Source: Lentzea pudingi
Lineage (GTDB): Bacteria > Actinomycetota > Actinomycetes > Mycobacteriales > Pseudonocardiaceae
Assembly: GCF_014646255.1 (NCBI RefSeq)
Contig: NZ_BMNC01000003.1
Location: 372,001 to 436,000 of the forward strand
Direction: 5' to 3'
DNA: 64,000 nucleotides
Part shown: one piece after another, positions 8,449 through 16,864 of the stretch
Position numbering within the stretch: position 1 is the stretch's first letter
Layout: each line of letters starts with the position of its first letter
Notes under the pieces: model-generated
The model's database searches: none
What the model was told of the DNA's origin: nothing
Seen by the model: the letters and a program-made list of their open reading frames with translations, nothing else
Position numbers and translations under genes: made by a program

Positions 8449-9608
8449 GTGACGGTCATGCTGGCGGAGATCAGAAGGTTGTCCTGGGCACAGCGCCTGG
8501 CCGCGGGACTCGGCCTGCTCACCGCCACCGGGGTGGTCGTGTTCGAGGGACTGAGCGCGGAGACGGTGGCGACCGGGGCAGGGCTGGTGGTCACCGGCCT
8601 CCTCTCACTGGCGGCGCTCGCGATGCCCTCCGTGCGGGTGTCGGTGGTCCGGCGGTGGCGGTCGTCTCGATCGTGTTCACCCTGCTGGTGCAGGCGTTGC
8701 CGGACGGTCTGGACAACACGTTCGGAATAGTGGAGCTGACCGCTCTCGCTTGGCTGAGCGCGCGGTCGATCATCGAGCTGCGGCCGAGCCGTGCGGTGCT
8801 GGTGGTCCCGCTCCTGTACGGCGCGGTCGTGTCGATGCTGACGCGGTGCTACACGCTCGAACGGCCGCAGCTCGACTACGTGGTGGGCTTCTTCGCCGTG
8901 GGGATGCTGTTCGTCGTCCTGCTCGGCATGTACCTGCGGCTGCACGACCAGCGCCGCGTCGACGCCGGAGAGCTCGCCAAGCAGGCGCAGCGGCTCGAGT
9001 ACGCCCGTGACCTGCACGACTTCGTCGCCCACCACGTGACCGCGATGGTCGTGCAGGCGCAGGCCGTCCGGTTCATCTCGACGGCGGGGCAGCAGCCGGG
9101 GCCCGAGGACCTGGACAGGGCGCTGGCCGGGATCGAGAAGGCCGGCGAGCAGGCCCTCGTGTCGATGCGGGGCATGATCTCGGTGCTGCGCGACGACGAA
9201 CCGGCCTCGACCCGCAGCACCTTGGGCGAGGCGGTCGCGGAGCCGGTCGGTCACTTCGCGGGCCCGCCGATCACGATCGACATCGACGACGACCTCGCCA
9301 CGACGCACCTGGCCGCCACCGTGGTCGACGCCGTCCGCCACGTCGTGCAGGAGTCACTCACGAACGTCCTGCGGCACGCGCGGGGTGCCGAGGCGGTGGA
9401 GGTCCGGGCCCGGACCCTGCCCGGAGCGCGGCTGGAGGTCGTGGTCGCCGACGACTCTCCGTCCACAGCGGACGTTCCCGGCACCGGCTTCGGGCTGGTG
9501 GGCCTCACCGAACGCGTCGAGGCCGCCGGCGGCACCCTCACCGCGGGTCCGGCGGGCAGCGGCTGGCGCGTGACGGCGGTCCTGCCGCTCGCGCCGGCTC
9601 TGCCATGA
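8449..9608 (+). pseudogene. Sensor histidine kinase (HisKA_3 type) with a frameshift
   Basis: Two frames together make one NarL-partner histidine kinase. The frame from GTG 8449 gives the first membrane helices (MTVMLAEIRRLSWAQRL to about MPSVRVS). The frame two positions over then takes over near 8641-8646 (GGPAVAVVSIVFTLLVQA) and runs through the dimerisation/phosphoacceptor helix (RDLHDFVAHHVTAMVVQ), the N box (QESLTNVLRHA) and the G box (GTGFGLVGLTERVEAAGG). One missing base near 8643 explains the switch. Domain order and the neighbouring response regulator are typical of an intact two-component pair. It may therefore be a recent mutation or a sequencing indel; as read, the N-terminal membrane sensor is uncoupled from the kinase. 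Confidence 0.75.
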
Positions 9609-9617
9609 TGAGCGGTC

Positions 9618-10277
9618 ATGAGCATCCGCGTGCTGATCGCCGACGACCAGGAGATGATGCGTTCGGCGTTCCGGATGATCCTCGACTCCCAGCCCGACAT
9701 CGAGGTCTGCGCGTCCGTCGAGGACGGCCGGGCCGCGGTCGACGAGGCCCGGCGCCTGCGTCCCGACGTGTGCCTGCTGGACATCCGCATGCCGAAGCTC
9801 GACGGCCTGGAGGCGACCAGGATGCTCGCCGGGCCGGGGGTGCTGAACCCGCTCAACGTCCTGATCGCCACGACGTTCGACCTGGACGAGTACGTGTACC
9901 GCGCGCTGCGCAACGGGGCGTGCGGGTTCCTGCTGAAGGACATGTCCCCGGCGTTGCTCGTAGAGGCGGTGCGCGCGGCCTCGGCAGGCGCCACGCTGAT
10001 CGCGCCGACGGTGACCACCCGGCTGTTGTCGCACTTCGCACTGGACCGCTCGGACAAGACCACTGTGGACGCCGCGCCGAGCGAGCCGCTGACCGACCGT
10101 GAGCTCGACGTCATCCGGCAGGTGGCGCAGGGCAGGACGAACGCCGAGGTCGCCGAGAACCTGTACGTGACCCAGGCCACGGTCAAGACCCACCTGGCGA
10201 ACGTGCAGCGGAAGCTCGGCGTGCGCAATCGTGTGGAAATCGCCGCCTGGGCGTGGCGAACGGGGCTGTGCTCCTGA
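9618..10277 (+). CDS. NarL/LuxR family response regulator
   Basis: A 219-residue regulator. Its receiver domain has the acidic pair (ADDQ), phosphoacceptor Asp55 (LLDIRMPKLDG), the conserved Thr (ATTF) and Lys107 (FLLKDM). Its LuxR-type helix-turn-helix follows at the C-terminus (LTDRELDVIRQVAQGRTNAEVA, then VTQATVKTHLANVQRKLGV). It begins ten bases after the kinase stop, so it is the cognate partner. The likely target is the divergent ABC exporter, by analogy with similar loci. Confidence 0.93.
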   Translation: MSIRVLIADDQEMMRSAFRMILDSQPDIEVCASVEDGRAAVDEARRLRPDVCLLDIRMPKLDGLEATRMLAGPGVLNPLNVLIATTFDLDEYVYRALRNGACGFLLKDMSPALLVEAVRAASAGATLIAPTVTTRLLSHFALDRSDKTTVDAAPSEPLTDRELDVIRQVAQGRTNAEVAENLYVTQATVKTHLANVQRKLGVRNRVEIAAWAWRTGLCS

Positions 10278-10304
10278 GCTGGTGACGTTTTTTGTCGGTG
10301 TCGT

Positions 10305-11387
10305 GTGGACACTGGAGGAGTGAGCACCTCGACACCCCTGCTGAACCCGACCCGGATCTACGTGGAGCCCGCCGCGGCGCTGCTGCCGCGGGGTCGCGAG
10401 GTGCTCGACAGATTTCCGGACGCGGACCGGGTCGAGGTCGACAGCCACTGGCGCATCCCCGAACTGCACGGCGACGAGGCCAACGCACGGCGATGGGTGC
10501 GGATCAAGAGCGAGGCGCTGGTCCTCGGGGTGAAGAAGTCCCTCAGCGCGCGACCCAACGGGCGCTCGGCGCACTTCATCGCCCCGTCCACAGCCAACGG
10601 GTGCGCGATGGCGTGCGCGTACTGCTACGTGCCGCGGCGCAAGGGCTACTCGAACCCGATCACGGTGTTCGCGAACATCGAGCAGATCACCGGCTACCTG
10701 GCCCGCCACGTCGGGAGACAGGGCCCGATGACCGAGCCGGACCAGATCGACGACCGGGCGTGGGTCTACGACATCGGGGAGAACTCGGACTGCTCGGTGG
10801 ACGCGCTGGTCAGCGACAACGTGCGGGACCTGGTGCGCCTGTTCCGCGACCTGCCTACCGCGAAGGCGTCGTTCGCGACCAAGTACGTCAACCGCGACCT
10901 GCTGGACTGGGATCCTCAGCGTCGCACGCGCGTGCGGTTCTCCCTGATGCCTGAACGCACCGCGAAACTGCTGGACATCCGCACCACCCCCGTCGCCGAA
11001 CGCCTCGCCGCCCTCGACGACTTCCGCGCCGCCGGCTACGAGGTGCACGTGAACCTCAGCCCGGTGGTCGTGCACGACGGCTGGCTCGACGACTGGCGGC
11101 ACCTGCTCACCTCGCTCGGCGACGCGACCTCGTCCGCCACCCGCGACCAGCTGGCCGCCGAGGTCATCATGCTCACCCACAACCAACAGCTGCACGAGGT
11201 CAACCTGCGCTGGCACCCGAAGGCCGAGGACCTGCTGTGGCGGCCGGAGCTGCAGGAGGTCAAGCGCAGCGAGGGCGGCGGGATCAACGTCCGCTACCGG
11301 CGGGGGCTCAAGCGGGAGCTCCTCGACTCGTTCCTCGCGCTCGTCGGGGAACACGCCCCGTACCTGCGCGTCCGGTACGCCTTCTGA
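10305..11387 (+). CDS. Spore photoproduct lyase-like radical SAM protein
   Basis: A 360-residue protein with the radical SAM cluster motif CAMACAYCY (Cx3Cx2C), sitting in a spore-photoproduct-lyase-like context (FIAPSTANG before it, VPRRKGYSNPITVFANIE after it). In Bacillus the family repairs thymine dimers with a 5-deoxyadenosyl radical. Actinobacterial members are widespread, and their photoproduct specificity is not settled. GTG 10305 or GTG 10320 could start translation; GGAGGA abuts 10320, so neither has ideal spacing. It lies 27 bases after the response regulator gene on the same strand. Confidence 0.85.
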   Translation: MDTGGVSTSTPLLNPTRIYVEPAAALLPRGREVLDRFPDADRVEVDSHWRIPELHGDEANARRWVRIKSEALVLGVKKSLSARPNGRSAHFIAPSTANGCAMACAYCYVPRRKGYSNPITVFANIEQITGYLARHVGRQGPMTEPDQIDDRAWVYDIGENSDCSVDALVSDNVRDLVRLFRDLPTAKASFATKYVNRDLLDWDPQRRTRVRFSLMPERTAKLLDIRTTPVAERLAALDDFRAAGYEVHVNLSPVVVHDGWLDDWRHLLTSLGDATSSATRDQLAAEVIMLTHNQQLHEVNLRWHPKAEDLLWRPELQEVKRSEGGGINVRYRRGLKRELLDSFLALVGEHAPYLRVRYAF

Positions 11388-11403
11388 CCGAGGCGGCCGA
11401 GAC

Positions 11404-11560
11404 TCACCGGAGGCCGGGGTGGTCCTCGAGCTGCCGGCGGGAGGTCACCCCGAGCCTCTGGAAGATGGTGCGCAGGTGCGCGTCCACGGTCCGCTTGCTG
11501 ATGAACAGCTGGGTGGCGACCTTCCGGGTGACTGCCCTGCCCGCTACCGACACCCGGCAC
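11404..11560 (-). pseudogene. LuxR family regulator, C-terminal fragment
   Basis: The last 45 or so codons of this frame encode only the recognition half of a LuxR helix-turn-helix (VATQLFISKRTVDAHLRTIFQRLGV, read in two parts), ending TSRRQLEDHPGLR. Upstream the frame turns into arginine-rich nonsense, where the plus strand carries a different decayed gene. No start codon or upstream domain is present. It is therefore the tail of a large LuxR (LAL-type) regulator left by deletion. Confidence 0.6.
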
Positions 11561-11561
11561 G

Positions 11562-11850
11562 AAGAGGAGGTCCGGCGCCCGGATCCGCGCCGTGCGAGTC
11601 GACGGCGAGACCCCGGACGCCCGCACCGCCGCCTTGACCGCACTGCTGACCGCACTGCTGTCCGCGATCGGCGCGCGTCCCGTGCCGCGGCCGAAGCCGG
11701 CGTGGGTCGGGCGAGGTGGCCCGGCGGGCGAAGGAACTGCAGAAGGGCAACTGGGGCGCGGAGGCGGTGAGCGCCGCGGTCACCAGGACCGCGGCCGCGA
11801 TCGCCGCCCCCACCGCCGCCGTCACGGTGGCCGTGGTGCTCCCGCCGTGA
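11562..11850 (+). pseudogene. GPP34 (GOLPH3-like) protein, decayed C-terminal fragment
   Basis: The plus strand reads RIRAVRVDGETPDARTAAL and then TALLTALLSAIGARPVPRP. After a one-base shift near 11706-11713 it continues RAKELQKGNWGAEAVSAAV and ends at TGA 11850. The order of a D-x-RTAAL motif followed by a W-x-AEAV helix is typical of the C-terminus of actinobacterial GPP34 phosphoprotein-like proteins, which bind phosphoinositide lipids in eukaryotes. The N-terminal two thirds are absent. Assignment rests on remembered family pattern, so it is moderate. Confidence 0.5.
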
Positions 11851-11864
11851 CCTGATGCCGGGCC

Positions 11865-12074
11865 TCAGGCCTCGCGGCTGTCGTCGACCGCGATGACGCC
11901 CAGCACGTCGTCGAACGACTCGTACAGGCGCTCCGGCACGGAGTGCAGGGCGTGCACGGTGTCCTCGTCGGCGTTGTTGCGCGAGGCGTGGTCGACCAGC
12001 TGCCCCTTGTCCGCGGGGTAGCTGACGTCGGTCAGCACCGTGCGCAGCCGGTCGACCGTGGTCGTGTCGCTCAT
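11865..12074 (-). CDS. DUF2795 domain protein
   Basis: A 69-residue protein matching the small DUF2795 fold: LRTVLTDVSYPADKGQLVDHA followed by an acidic segment and ALHSVPERLYESFDDV. Family members are short, soluble, acidic actinobacterial proteins of unknown function. The ATG is preceded by GGAGGAGA-like purines on the minus strand. It has no obvious operon partner. Confidence 0.8.
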   Translation of the reverse strand: MSDTTTVDRLRTVLTDVSYPADKGQLVDHASRNNADEDTVHALHSVPERLYESFDDVLGVIAVDDSREA

Positions 12075-12210
12075 CGCTCTCCTCCAGCTCGGTTGTCCTG
12101 ACGCAACCGGCTACCCGCCTCCGTCGGTGCCTAACACGCTCATCGGTGGGTGTCAGCGGAACCGTGACGGGGAAGGGAGGGGGAGGCTGATCTGACCACG
12201 GGGGAGTGAG

Positions 12211-12375
12211 ATGCATCCGAGCGTTCGCAACGGCTTGGTGGCGATGGTCCTGATCAACGCGGCCGGACTGGCCACCCTGCTGCTCGAATGGCCCCTGGTC
12301 GTGCCGATCCTGCTGTTCCTCGGCGCGTGCCTGGCGGGTGCGTACGTGGTGAGGCAGTCACTGCGCCACCGCTGA
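12211..12375 (+). CDS. Small membrane protein, 54 residues
   Basis: ATG 12211 follows a GGGGGAG ribosome-binding site by four to five bases and opens a 54-residue frame. It has one or two hydrophobic helices (GLVAMVLINAAGLATLLLE and WPLVVPILLFLGACLAGAY) and a basic end (RQSLRHR). It has the helix length and charge pattern of a real small membrane protein. I recognise no family. It faces the SRPBCC gene tail to tail, with ten bases between the stops. Confidence 0.6.
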   Translation: MHPSVRNGLVAMVLINAAGLATLLLEWPLVVPILLFLGACLAGAYVVRQSLRHR

Positions 12376-12385
12376 CGCAGAGCCG

Positions 12386-12877
12386 TCAGGCCGTCTCCTC
12401 GCGAACGTCCTGGCCGTGCTCCGCGAACGCCTTGAAGTCCTGCATGTGCTGCAACGACTGCTTGCGGAACGTGCCGGGCATCACCAGCCCGACCAGCCGC
12501 ATCAGCAGGCCGCTGAACCGGTACTCGTTCTCGCTCTCCCAGAGCGTCGTCCCCGGGCCCGCTTCGGTCAGGCGTTCGCGCGCCGCGCTCCACATGCCCT
12601 TGCCGACGATCTCGCGTTCGAAGTGGACGACGCTTTCGCTGGGGATCCCGTGCAGGTCCGCTGGTTCCCGGCGGGTGATGGTCTCGGTCGCCTCGAACTC
12701 CTGCTGGCCCATCTTCAGCACCACGCGGGACTCGGTGCCGACCTGACCGTGCTCCCCGTTCAGCGGCTCGTGCAGCACCAGGCCCCGCAGCCACTTCGGC
12801 ATCTGCTCCGGGTCGGCGAGCAGCTGGGCCACCCGTTCCCTCGGCTGGGCGATCTCCAACGAGACGGTGTACTTCAT
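12386..12877 (-). CDS. SRPBCC (START-like) family protein
   Basis: A 163-residue protein beginning MKYTVSLEIAQPRERVAQLLADPEQMPKW (read in two parts), the opening of polyketide-cyclase/START-like SRPBCC proteins: a beta strand, then the helix pair that closes the hydrophobic cavity. A long C-terminal helix (FRKQSLQHMQDFKAFAEHG) completes the fold. Such proteins bind small hydrophobic ligands; the ligand here is unknown. I chose ATG 12877 over the longer upstream frame because family similarity starts there. Confidence 0.8.
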   Translation of the reverse strand: MKYTVSLEIAQPRERVAQLLADPEQMPKWLRGLVLHEPLNGEHGQVGTESRVVLKMGQQEFEATETITRREPADLHGIPSESVVHFEREIVGKGMWSAARERLTEAGPGTTLWESENEYRFSGLLMRLVGLVMPGTFRKQSLQHMQDFKAFAEHGQDVREETA

Positions 12878-13149
12878 GGCGGAGCGCTCCGGTTCTCGAG
12901 TCGACGAACGCACGCTAACAGCGCTGCCGCACCGTGTCCGGGTCCTCAGTCGAACGGATTCGACGTGTCTTGACCGTGCGAAGACCTTGCACCACAGTGA
13001 AGGACGCGGCGGTTTCCGCCGTGGTGGCTTCTTCGTGGAGCCGTCGTTCTCGCTTTGAACGGGCGAGGTGGGCCGCTGGGCGCAAGCGGTCCACCGGACT
13101 TCGCCTGCCGGCGATTCCTCCCCCCACCTCACCGAAGAGGAGCACACCC

Positions 13150-14673
13150 ATGGCCGAAACAGGCCATCACCCGCCCACCTCCGTCTCCCGCGCCCGCGGA
13201 CGTCGCGTGGCCGGCATCACCGCTGCCGTCGCCGTCCTGCTCGGCGGCCTGTTCGCGGCTTTCAGCGCGGCACCCGTGTCGGCGGCGACCGTCGACACCA
13301 CTGCCTGGTACGTCCTGGTCAACCGCAACAGCGGCAAGGCTTTGGACGTGTACAACCTCGCCACGAACGACGGCGCGCGCATCACCCAGTGGGCCCGCAA
13401 CGACGGCAACCAGCAGCAGTGGCAGTTCGTCGATTCCGGCGGCGGCTACTACCGGCTGAAGTCGCGGCTGTCGGGCAAGGTCCTCGACGTCCACAACTTC
13501 TCCACCGCGGACGGCGGCAACATCGTCCAGTGGTCCGATTCCAACGGCAGCAACCAGCAGTTCCGGCTGGCGGACTCCGACGGCGGGCACGTGCGGCTGG
13601 TCAACCGCAACAGCGGCAAGGCCGTCGAGGTCCAGGGCGGCTCGACCGCGGACGGCGCCAACGTGGTGCAGTACAGCGACTGGGGCGGTGCCAACCAGCA
13701 GTGGCAGCTCGTCCGTCTCGGCGGCGGCACGAACCCGACCACCACGACGACCACGCCGGGTGGCTCGTGCCAGCTCCCGTCGACCTACCGCTGGTCCTCG
13801 ACCGGCCCGCTGGCACAACCGAAGCAGGGTTGGGTGTCGCTCAAGGACTTCACCCACGTCATGCACAACGGCAGGCACATCGTCTACGCGACCACGCACG
13901 ACACCGGGACGACCTGGGGTTCGATGAACTTCGGGGCCTTCACGAACTGGTCGGACATGGCGTCCGCGAGCCAGAACGGCATGAGCACCAGTGCGGTCGC
14001 CTCGACGCTGTTCTACTTCGCACCGAAGAACATCTGGGTGCTCACCTACCAGTGGGGATCGACCACCTTCAGCTACCGGACCTCGAACGACCCCACCAAC
14101 GCGAACGGGTGGTCGTCGCCGCAGACCCTGTTCACCGGCCGAATCTCCGACTCCGACACGGGCGCGATCGACCAGACGATCATCGGTGACGGCACGAACA
14201 TGTACCTGTTCTTCGCCGGTGACAACGGGAGGATCTACCGCGCGAGCATGCCGATCGGGAACTTCCCCGGCAGCTTCGGCTCGTCGTTCACGCAGATCAT
14301 GAGCGACACCAAGGCGAACCTGTTCGAGGGCGTCGAGGTCTACAAGGTGCAGGGCCAGAACCAGTACCTGATGATCGTCGAGGCGATGGGGAACAACGGG
14401 CGCTACTTCCGCTCGTTCACCTCCAGCAGCCTCAACGGTTCCTGGACCCCGCAGGCCGCCACCGAGAGCAACCCGTTCGCCGGCAGGGCCAACAGCGGTG
14501 CCACCTGGACCAACGACATCAGCCACGGCGACCTGATCCGCTCCAACCCCGACCAGACCAAGACCATCGACCCCTGCAACCTCCAGCTGCTCTACCAGGG
14601 CCGCGATCCGAACTCGGGCGGTGACTACGGCCGCCTGCCGTACCGGCCGGGACTGCTGACGCTGCAACGCTGA
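13150..14673 (+). CDS. Secreted GH62 alpha-L-arabinofuranosidase with ricin-type domain
   Basis: A 507-residue secreted enzyme. After a basic N-region comes a signal peptide (about residues 20-45, ending VSAA). Next is a ricin B-type trefoil of about 130 residues with three repeats ([42 protein letters not shown]), then a Thr/Pro linker. The last 300 residues are a GH62 five-bladed propeller with the characteristic [19 protein letters not shown] opening, a DQTIIGDG strand and the ending [16 protein letters not shown]62 removes arabinofuranose side chains from arabinoxylan; the trefoil should bind the polymer. Start ATG 13150 has GAGGAG upstream. It is convergent with the CE1-type esterase, a plausible partner. 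Confidence 0.92.
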   Translation: MAETGHHPPTSVSRARGRRVAGITAAVAVLLGGLFAAFSAAPVSAATVDTTAWYVLVNRNSGKALDVYNLATNDGARITQWARNDGNQQQWQFVDSGGGYYRLKSRLSGKVLDVHNFSTADGGNIVQWSDSNGSNQQFRLADSDGGHVRLVNRNSGKAVEVQGGSTADGANVVQYSDWGGANQQWQLVRLGGGTNPTTTTTTPGGSCQLPSTYRWSSTGPLAQPKQGWVSLKDFTHVMHNGRHIVYATTHDTGTTWGSMNFGAFTNWSDMASASQNGMSTSAVASTLFYFAPKNIWVLTYQWGSTTFSYRTSNDPTNANGWSSPQTLFTGRISDSDTGAIDQTIIGDGTNMYLFFAGDNGRIYRASMPIGNFPGSFGSSFTQIMSDTKANLFEGVEVYKVQGQNQYLMIVEAMGNNGRYFRSFTSSSLNGSWTPQAATESNPFAGRANSGATWTNDISHGDLIRSNPDQTKTIDPCNLQLLYQGRDPNSGGDYGRLPYRPGLLTLQR

Positions 14674-14683
14674 CCTGACCTGA

Positions 14684-14718
14684 CCGGAGCGGCAGCCGAC
14701 TCGTGGCTGCCGCTCCGG
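14684..14718. terminator. Bidirectional hairpin terminator
   Basis: A perfect 14-base stem (CCGGAGCGGCAGCC and its complement) with a seven-base loop lies between the convergent GH62 and esterase stop codons. There is no T tract, as is common in high-GC actinobacteria. Confidence 0.75.
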
Positions 14719-14726
14719 CCACGGCG

Positions 14727-15647
14727 TCAGGCGCCGGTGATCCCGAAGAAGTCCAGTGCCACGGCGGCCATTCCGGCAGAGGGCAGGGTGTGCCCCGCGC
14801 CCTGGATGCTGTAGACCTCGACCTTGTCCCCGTGCCGGCTGCGGTTCCAGCCGGGGCGCGGGGTGTCGGTGGACGTCGGCGTCTGGCTGAGGCCGAACAC
14901 GTCGGTCCACTGCTCCATCGACTCCCGCAGCAGGGAGTACGGCACGAGCGTGTCGGCGGCGCCGTGCCACAGCTGCACCTTCGGCCGCGAGCCAGCGAAC
15001 CACGGGTTCACCCGCCGGACGGCGTCACCCCACTGCCTCGGGTTGCGGTCCATGCTCCCGCCGGTGCACTTGCTGCGGCCCGGCGGGTAGTCGGCGGCGT
15101 TGGCGAAGCAGTCGAACGGCACGCCCATGAACGCCGCGCCCGCCTTGAAGACGTCCGGGTAGAGGGCGAGCATGTGGTTGGTCATCATGCCGCCCGAGGA
15201 CGACCCGGTGACGAAGACACGGCTCAGGTCACCCTGGTAGCGCTGCTGGACGTAGGTGATCATCGAGACGATCGACACCGGGTCGCTGCCGCCGCCGCGC
15301 CTCTTCGCCGCGGCGGACCACGTGTCGAAGCACTTGCCGAACCCGGCCTCCTGCTGGGCGCTCGGGTAGATCACGACGAAGCCGCGCCGGTCGGCGAGCG
15401 AGGCGAACTCGCTGCCCGCGTAGAAGCCCGGACCGGACCCGCCGCACCCGTGCATCGCGACCACGACGGCGGGTTTGGCGGGCCGGACGTCCGGCACGTA
15501 GACGTGCATGCGCATGCGTCCTGGGTTGTCGCCGAAGCTCGTCACCTCGGTCAGCGACGCGGCGGACGCCGGTGGTGCGACCAGCGTGCAGGCGGCGAGC
15601 AGGACGCCGGCCAGCAGTGCTTTGACGGTGGTTCCACGTGCGGTCAT
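14727..15647 (-). CDS. Secreted CE1-type esterase (PHB depolymerase / feruloyl-acetylxylan esterase family)
   Basis: A 306-residue protein with a signal peptide (ALLAGVLLAACTLVAPPASA) and the esterase_PHB alpha/beta hydrolase pattern: an oxyanion segment (VVAMHGCGGSG), nucleophile elbow (VFVTGSSSGGMMTN) and, near the C-terminus, the catalytic-His strand (IQGAGHTLPSAG), with HGAADTLVPY supplying the acid. Homologues deacetylate xylan, release ferulate or hydrolyse polyhydroxybutyrate. The neighbouring arabinofuranosidase and xylanase favour a hemicellulose role, which is inference. It has its own upstream region; no sugar operator was recognised there. Confidence 0.88.
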   Translation of the reverse strand: MTARGTTVKALLAGVLLAACTLVAPPASAASLTEVTSFGDNPGRMRMHVYVPDVRPAKPAVVVAMHGCGGSGPGFYAGSEFASLADRRGFVVIYPSAQQEAGFGKCFDTWSAAAKRRGGGSDPVSIVSMITYVQQRYQGDLSRVFVTGSSSGGMMTNHMLALYPDVFKAGAAFMGVPFDCFANAADYPPGRSKCTGGSMDRNPRQWGDAVRRVNPWFAGSRPKVQLWHGAADTLVPYSLLRESMEQWTDVFGLSQTPTSTDTPRPGWNRSRHGDKVEVYSIQGAGHTLPSAGMAAVALDFFGITGA

Positions 15648-15785
15648 CTTCGACCTCCGGTCAGGGTTCCGGATCTTCGAGAGGCCCGAAGGTAGTCAGA
15701 TCCCTGACGGACGTCAATTATTTGACGAACATCGGGGTACTGCGTTCGACGAACAACACCGGCGCGCCCAGCACGCCTGATCTGC

Positions 15786-16715
15786 TCAAAGGTCGAGCAG
15801 CAGGCGCGTCGAACGCGACCGCGACACGCAGATCATCATCACGTCACCGCACTCCTGTTCCGCTGCCGTGAGAACCGAGTCGCGGTGGTCGGGGGTGCCG
15901 CCGAGCACGACCGTCTCGCAGGTGCCGCACGTGCCCTCCCGGCAGGACGACAGCACGGACACGCCGCAGTCCTCGACCACCTCGAGCACGGACCTGTCCG
16001 CCGGCACCCGCAGGACGGTTCCCGACTGAGCCAGCTCGACCTCGAACTCGTCCGAAGAGCCTTCAACCAGCAGAGTTTTCGGCGAGAACCGTTCCAAGTG
16101 GAGGGTTCCTGGGGGCCAGGCCGAGCAATGCTCCTCGACCGCGAGCAGCAAGGACTCCGGTCCGCAGCAGTACACCGCGGTCCCCGGCGACGGGTCACCC
16201 AGCAACGCCTGCAGGTCCAGTGGCCCGTGCTCGTCCTGAGGGCGGATCTCGACGCCGGCCTGGTGTTCGAGTTCTGCCAGGAAAGCCATGGAAGAACGCG
16301 TCCGGCCACCGTAGGCCAGCTGCCAGTCCTGCCCCGCCGCCTCGGCCTGCCTCACCATCGGCAGGATCGGGGTGATCCCGATGCCGCCCGCGATGAACAG
16401 GTAGCGCTTCGCCTCGACGAGCTCGAAGTGGTTGCGCGGCTCGCTCACCTCGACCAGCTGCCCCGTGGTGAGCACGTCGTGCACGTGCCGTGATCCGCCA
16501 CGCCCCTCCAGTTCGCGCAGCACCGCCACCCGGTAGACCGAGTTGTCCGCCGGATCGCCGCACAACGAGTACTGGCGGACCACACCGTCGCCGACCACCA
16601 GGTCGACGTGCGCGCCGGGAGTCCACGCGGGCAACGGACCGTCGTCCGGATCCCTCAACGTGAGCAGCACGACGCCATCGGCGACCGGTTCCTTCTTGTC
16701 CAGCAGCAGTTTCAC
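15786..16715 (-). CDS. Oxygenase reductase component (FNR, NAD and 2Fe-2S ferredoxin domains)
   Basis: A 309-residue reductase of the phthalate-dioxygenase-reductase/VanB type. An FMN-binding barrel (RQYSLCGDP) is followed by an NADH-binding domain (LFIAGGIGITPILPMV). A C-terminal plant-type 2Fe-2S domain has CREGTCGTC and a fourth Cys in MMICVSRS. It should pass electrons from NADH to the Rieske oxygenase encoded two genes upstream. The GTG start overlaps the TGA of the 50-residue gene (GTGA), showing translational coupling. A longer frame exists upstream but has no family resemblance. Confidence 0.92.
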   Translation of the reverse strand: MKLLLDKKEPVADGVVLLTLRDPDDGPLPAWTPGAHVDLVVGDGVVRQYSLCGDPADNSVYRVAVLRELEGRGGSRHVHDVLTTGQLVEVSEPRNHFELVEAKRYLFIAGGIGITPILPMVRQAEAAGQDWQLAYGGRTRSSMAFLAELEHQAGVEIRPQDEHGPLDLQALLGDPSPGTAVYCCGPESLLLAVEEHCSAWPPGTLHLERFSPKTLLVEGSSDEFEVELAQSGTVLRVPADRSVLEVVEDCGVSVLSSCREGTCGTCETVVLGGTPDHRDSVLTAAEQECGDVMMICVSRSRSTRLLLDL

Positions 16716-16864
16716 GGTGTGTGCCCTTCCGGGTGACCGAGCAGCCACTCCCACAGCTCGACCGGGTCCTCGAACTCGCGCTCGGCGGCGCAGTGGCACG
16801 TCGCGTGGAGCCGGTCGGTGCCGGGCACCCAGTGGATGCGGAACACCCGGCCGGTCGTCGTCAC
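16712..16864 (-). CDS. 50-residue cysteine-containing protein of the Rieske operon
   Basis: GTG 16864 overlaps the oxygenase TGA, and its own TGA overlaps the reductase GTG, so all three genes are coupled by two GTGA junctions. The product (MTTTGRVFRIHWVPGTDRL, then HATCHCAAEREFEDPVELW) has a central HATCHC motif, a beta-rich N-half and an amphipathic C-terminal helix (ELWEWLLGHP). The Cys/His cluster could bind iron or zinc, or the protein could be an assembly or adaptor factor; both are guesses. It looks like the small partner sometimes found beside vanillate demethylase-like oxygenases. No database check was possible. Confidence 0.7.
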   Translation of the reverse strand: MTTTGRVFRIHWVPGTDRLHATCHCAAEREFEDPVELWEWLLGHPEGHTP

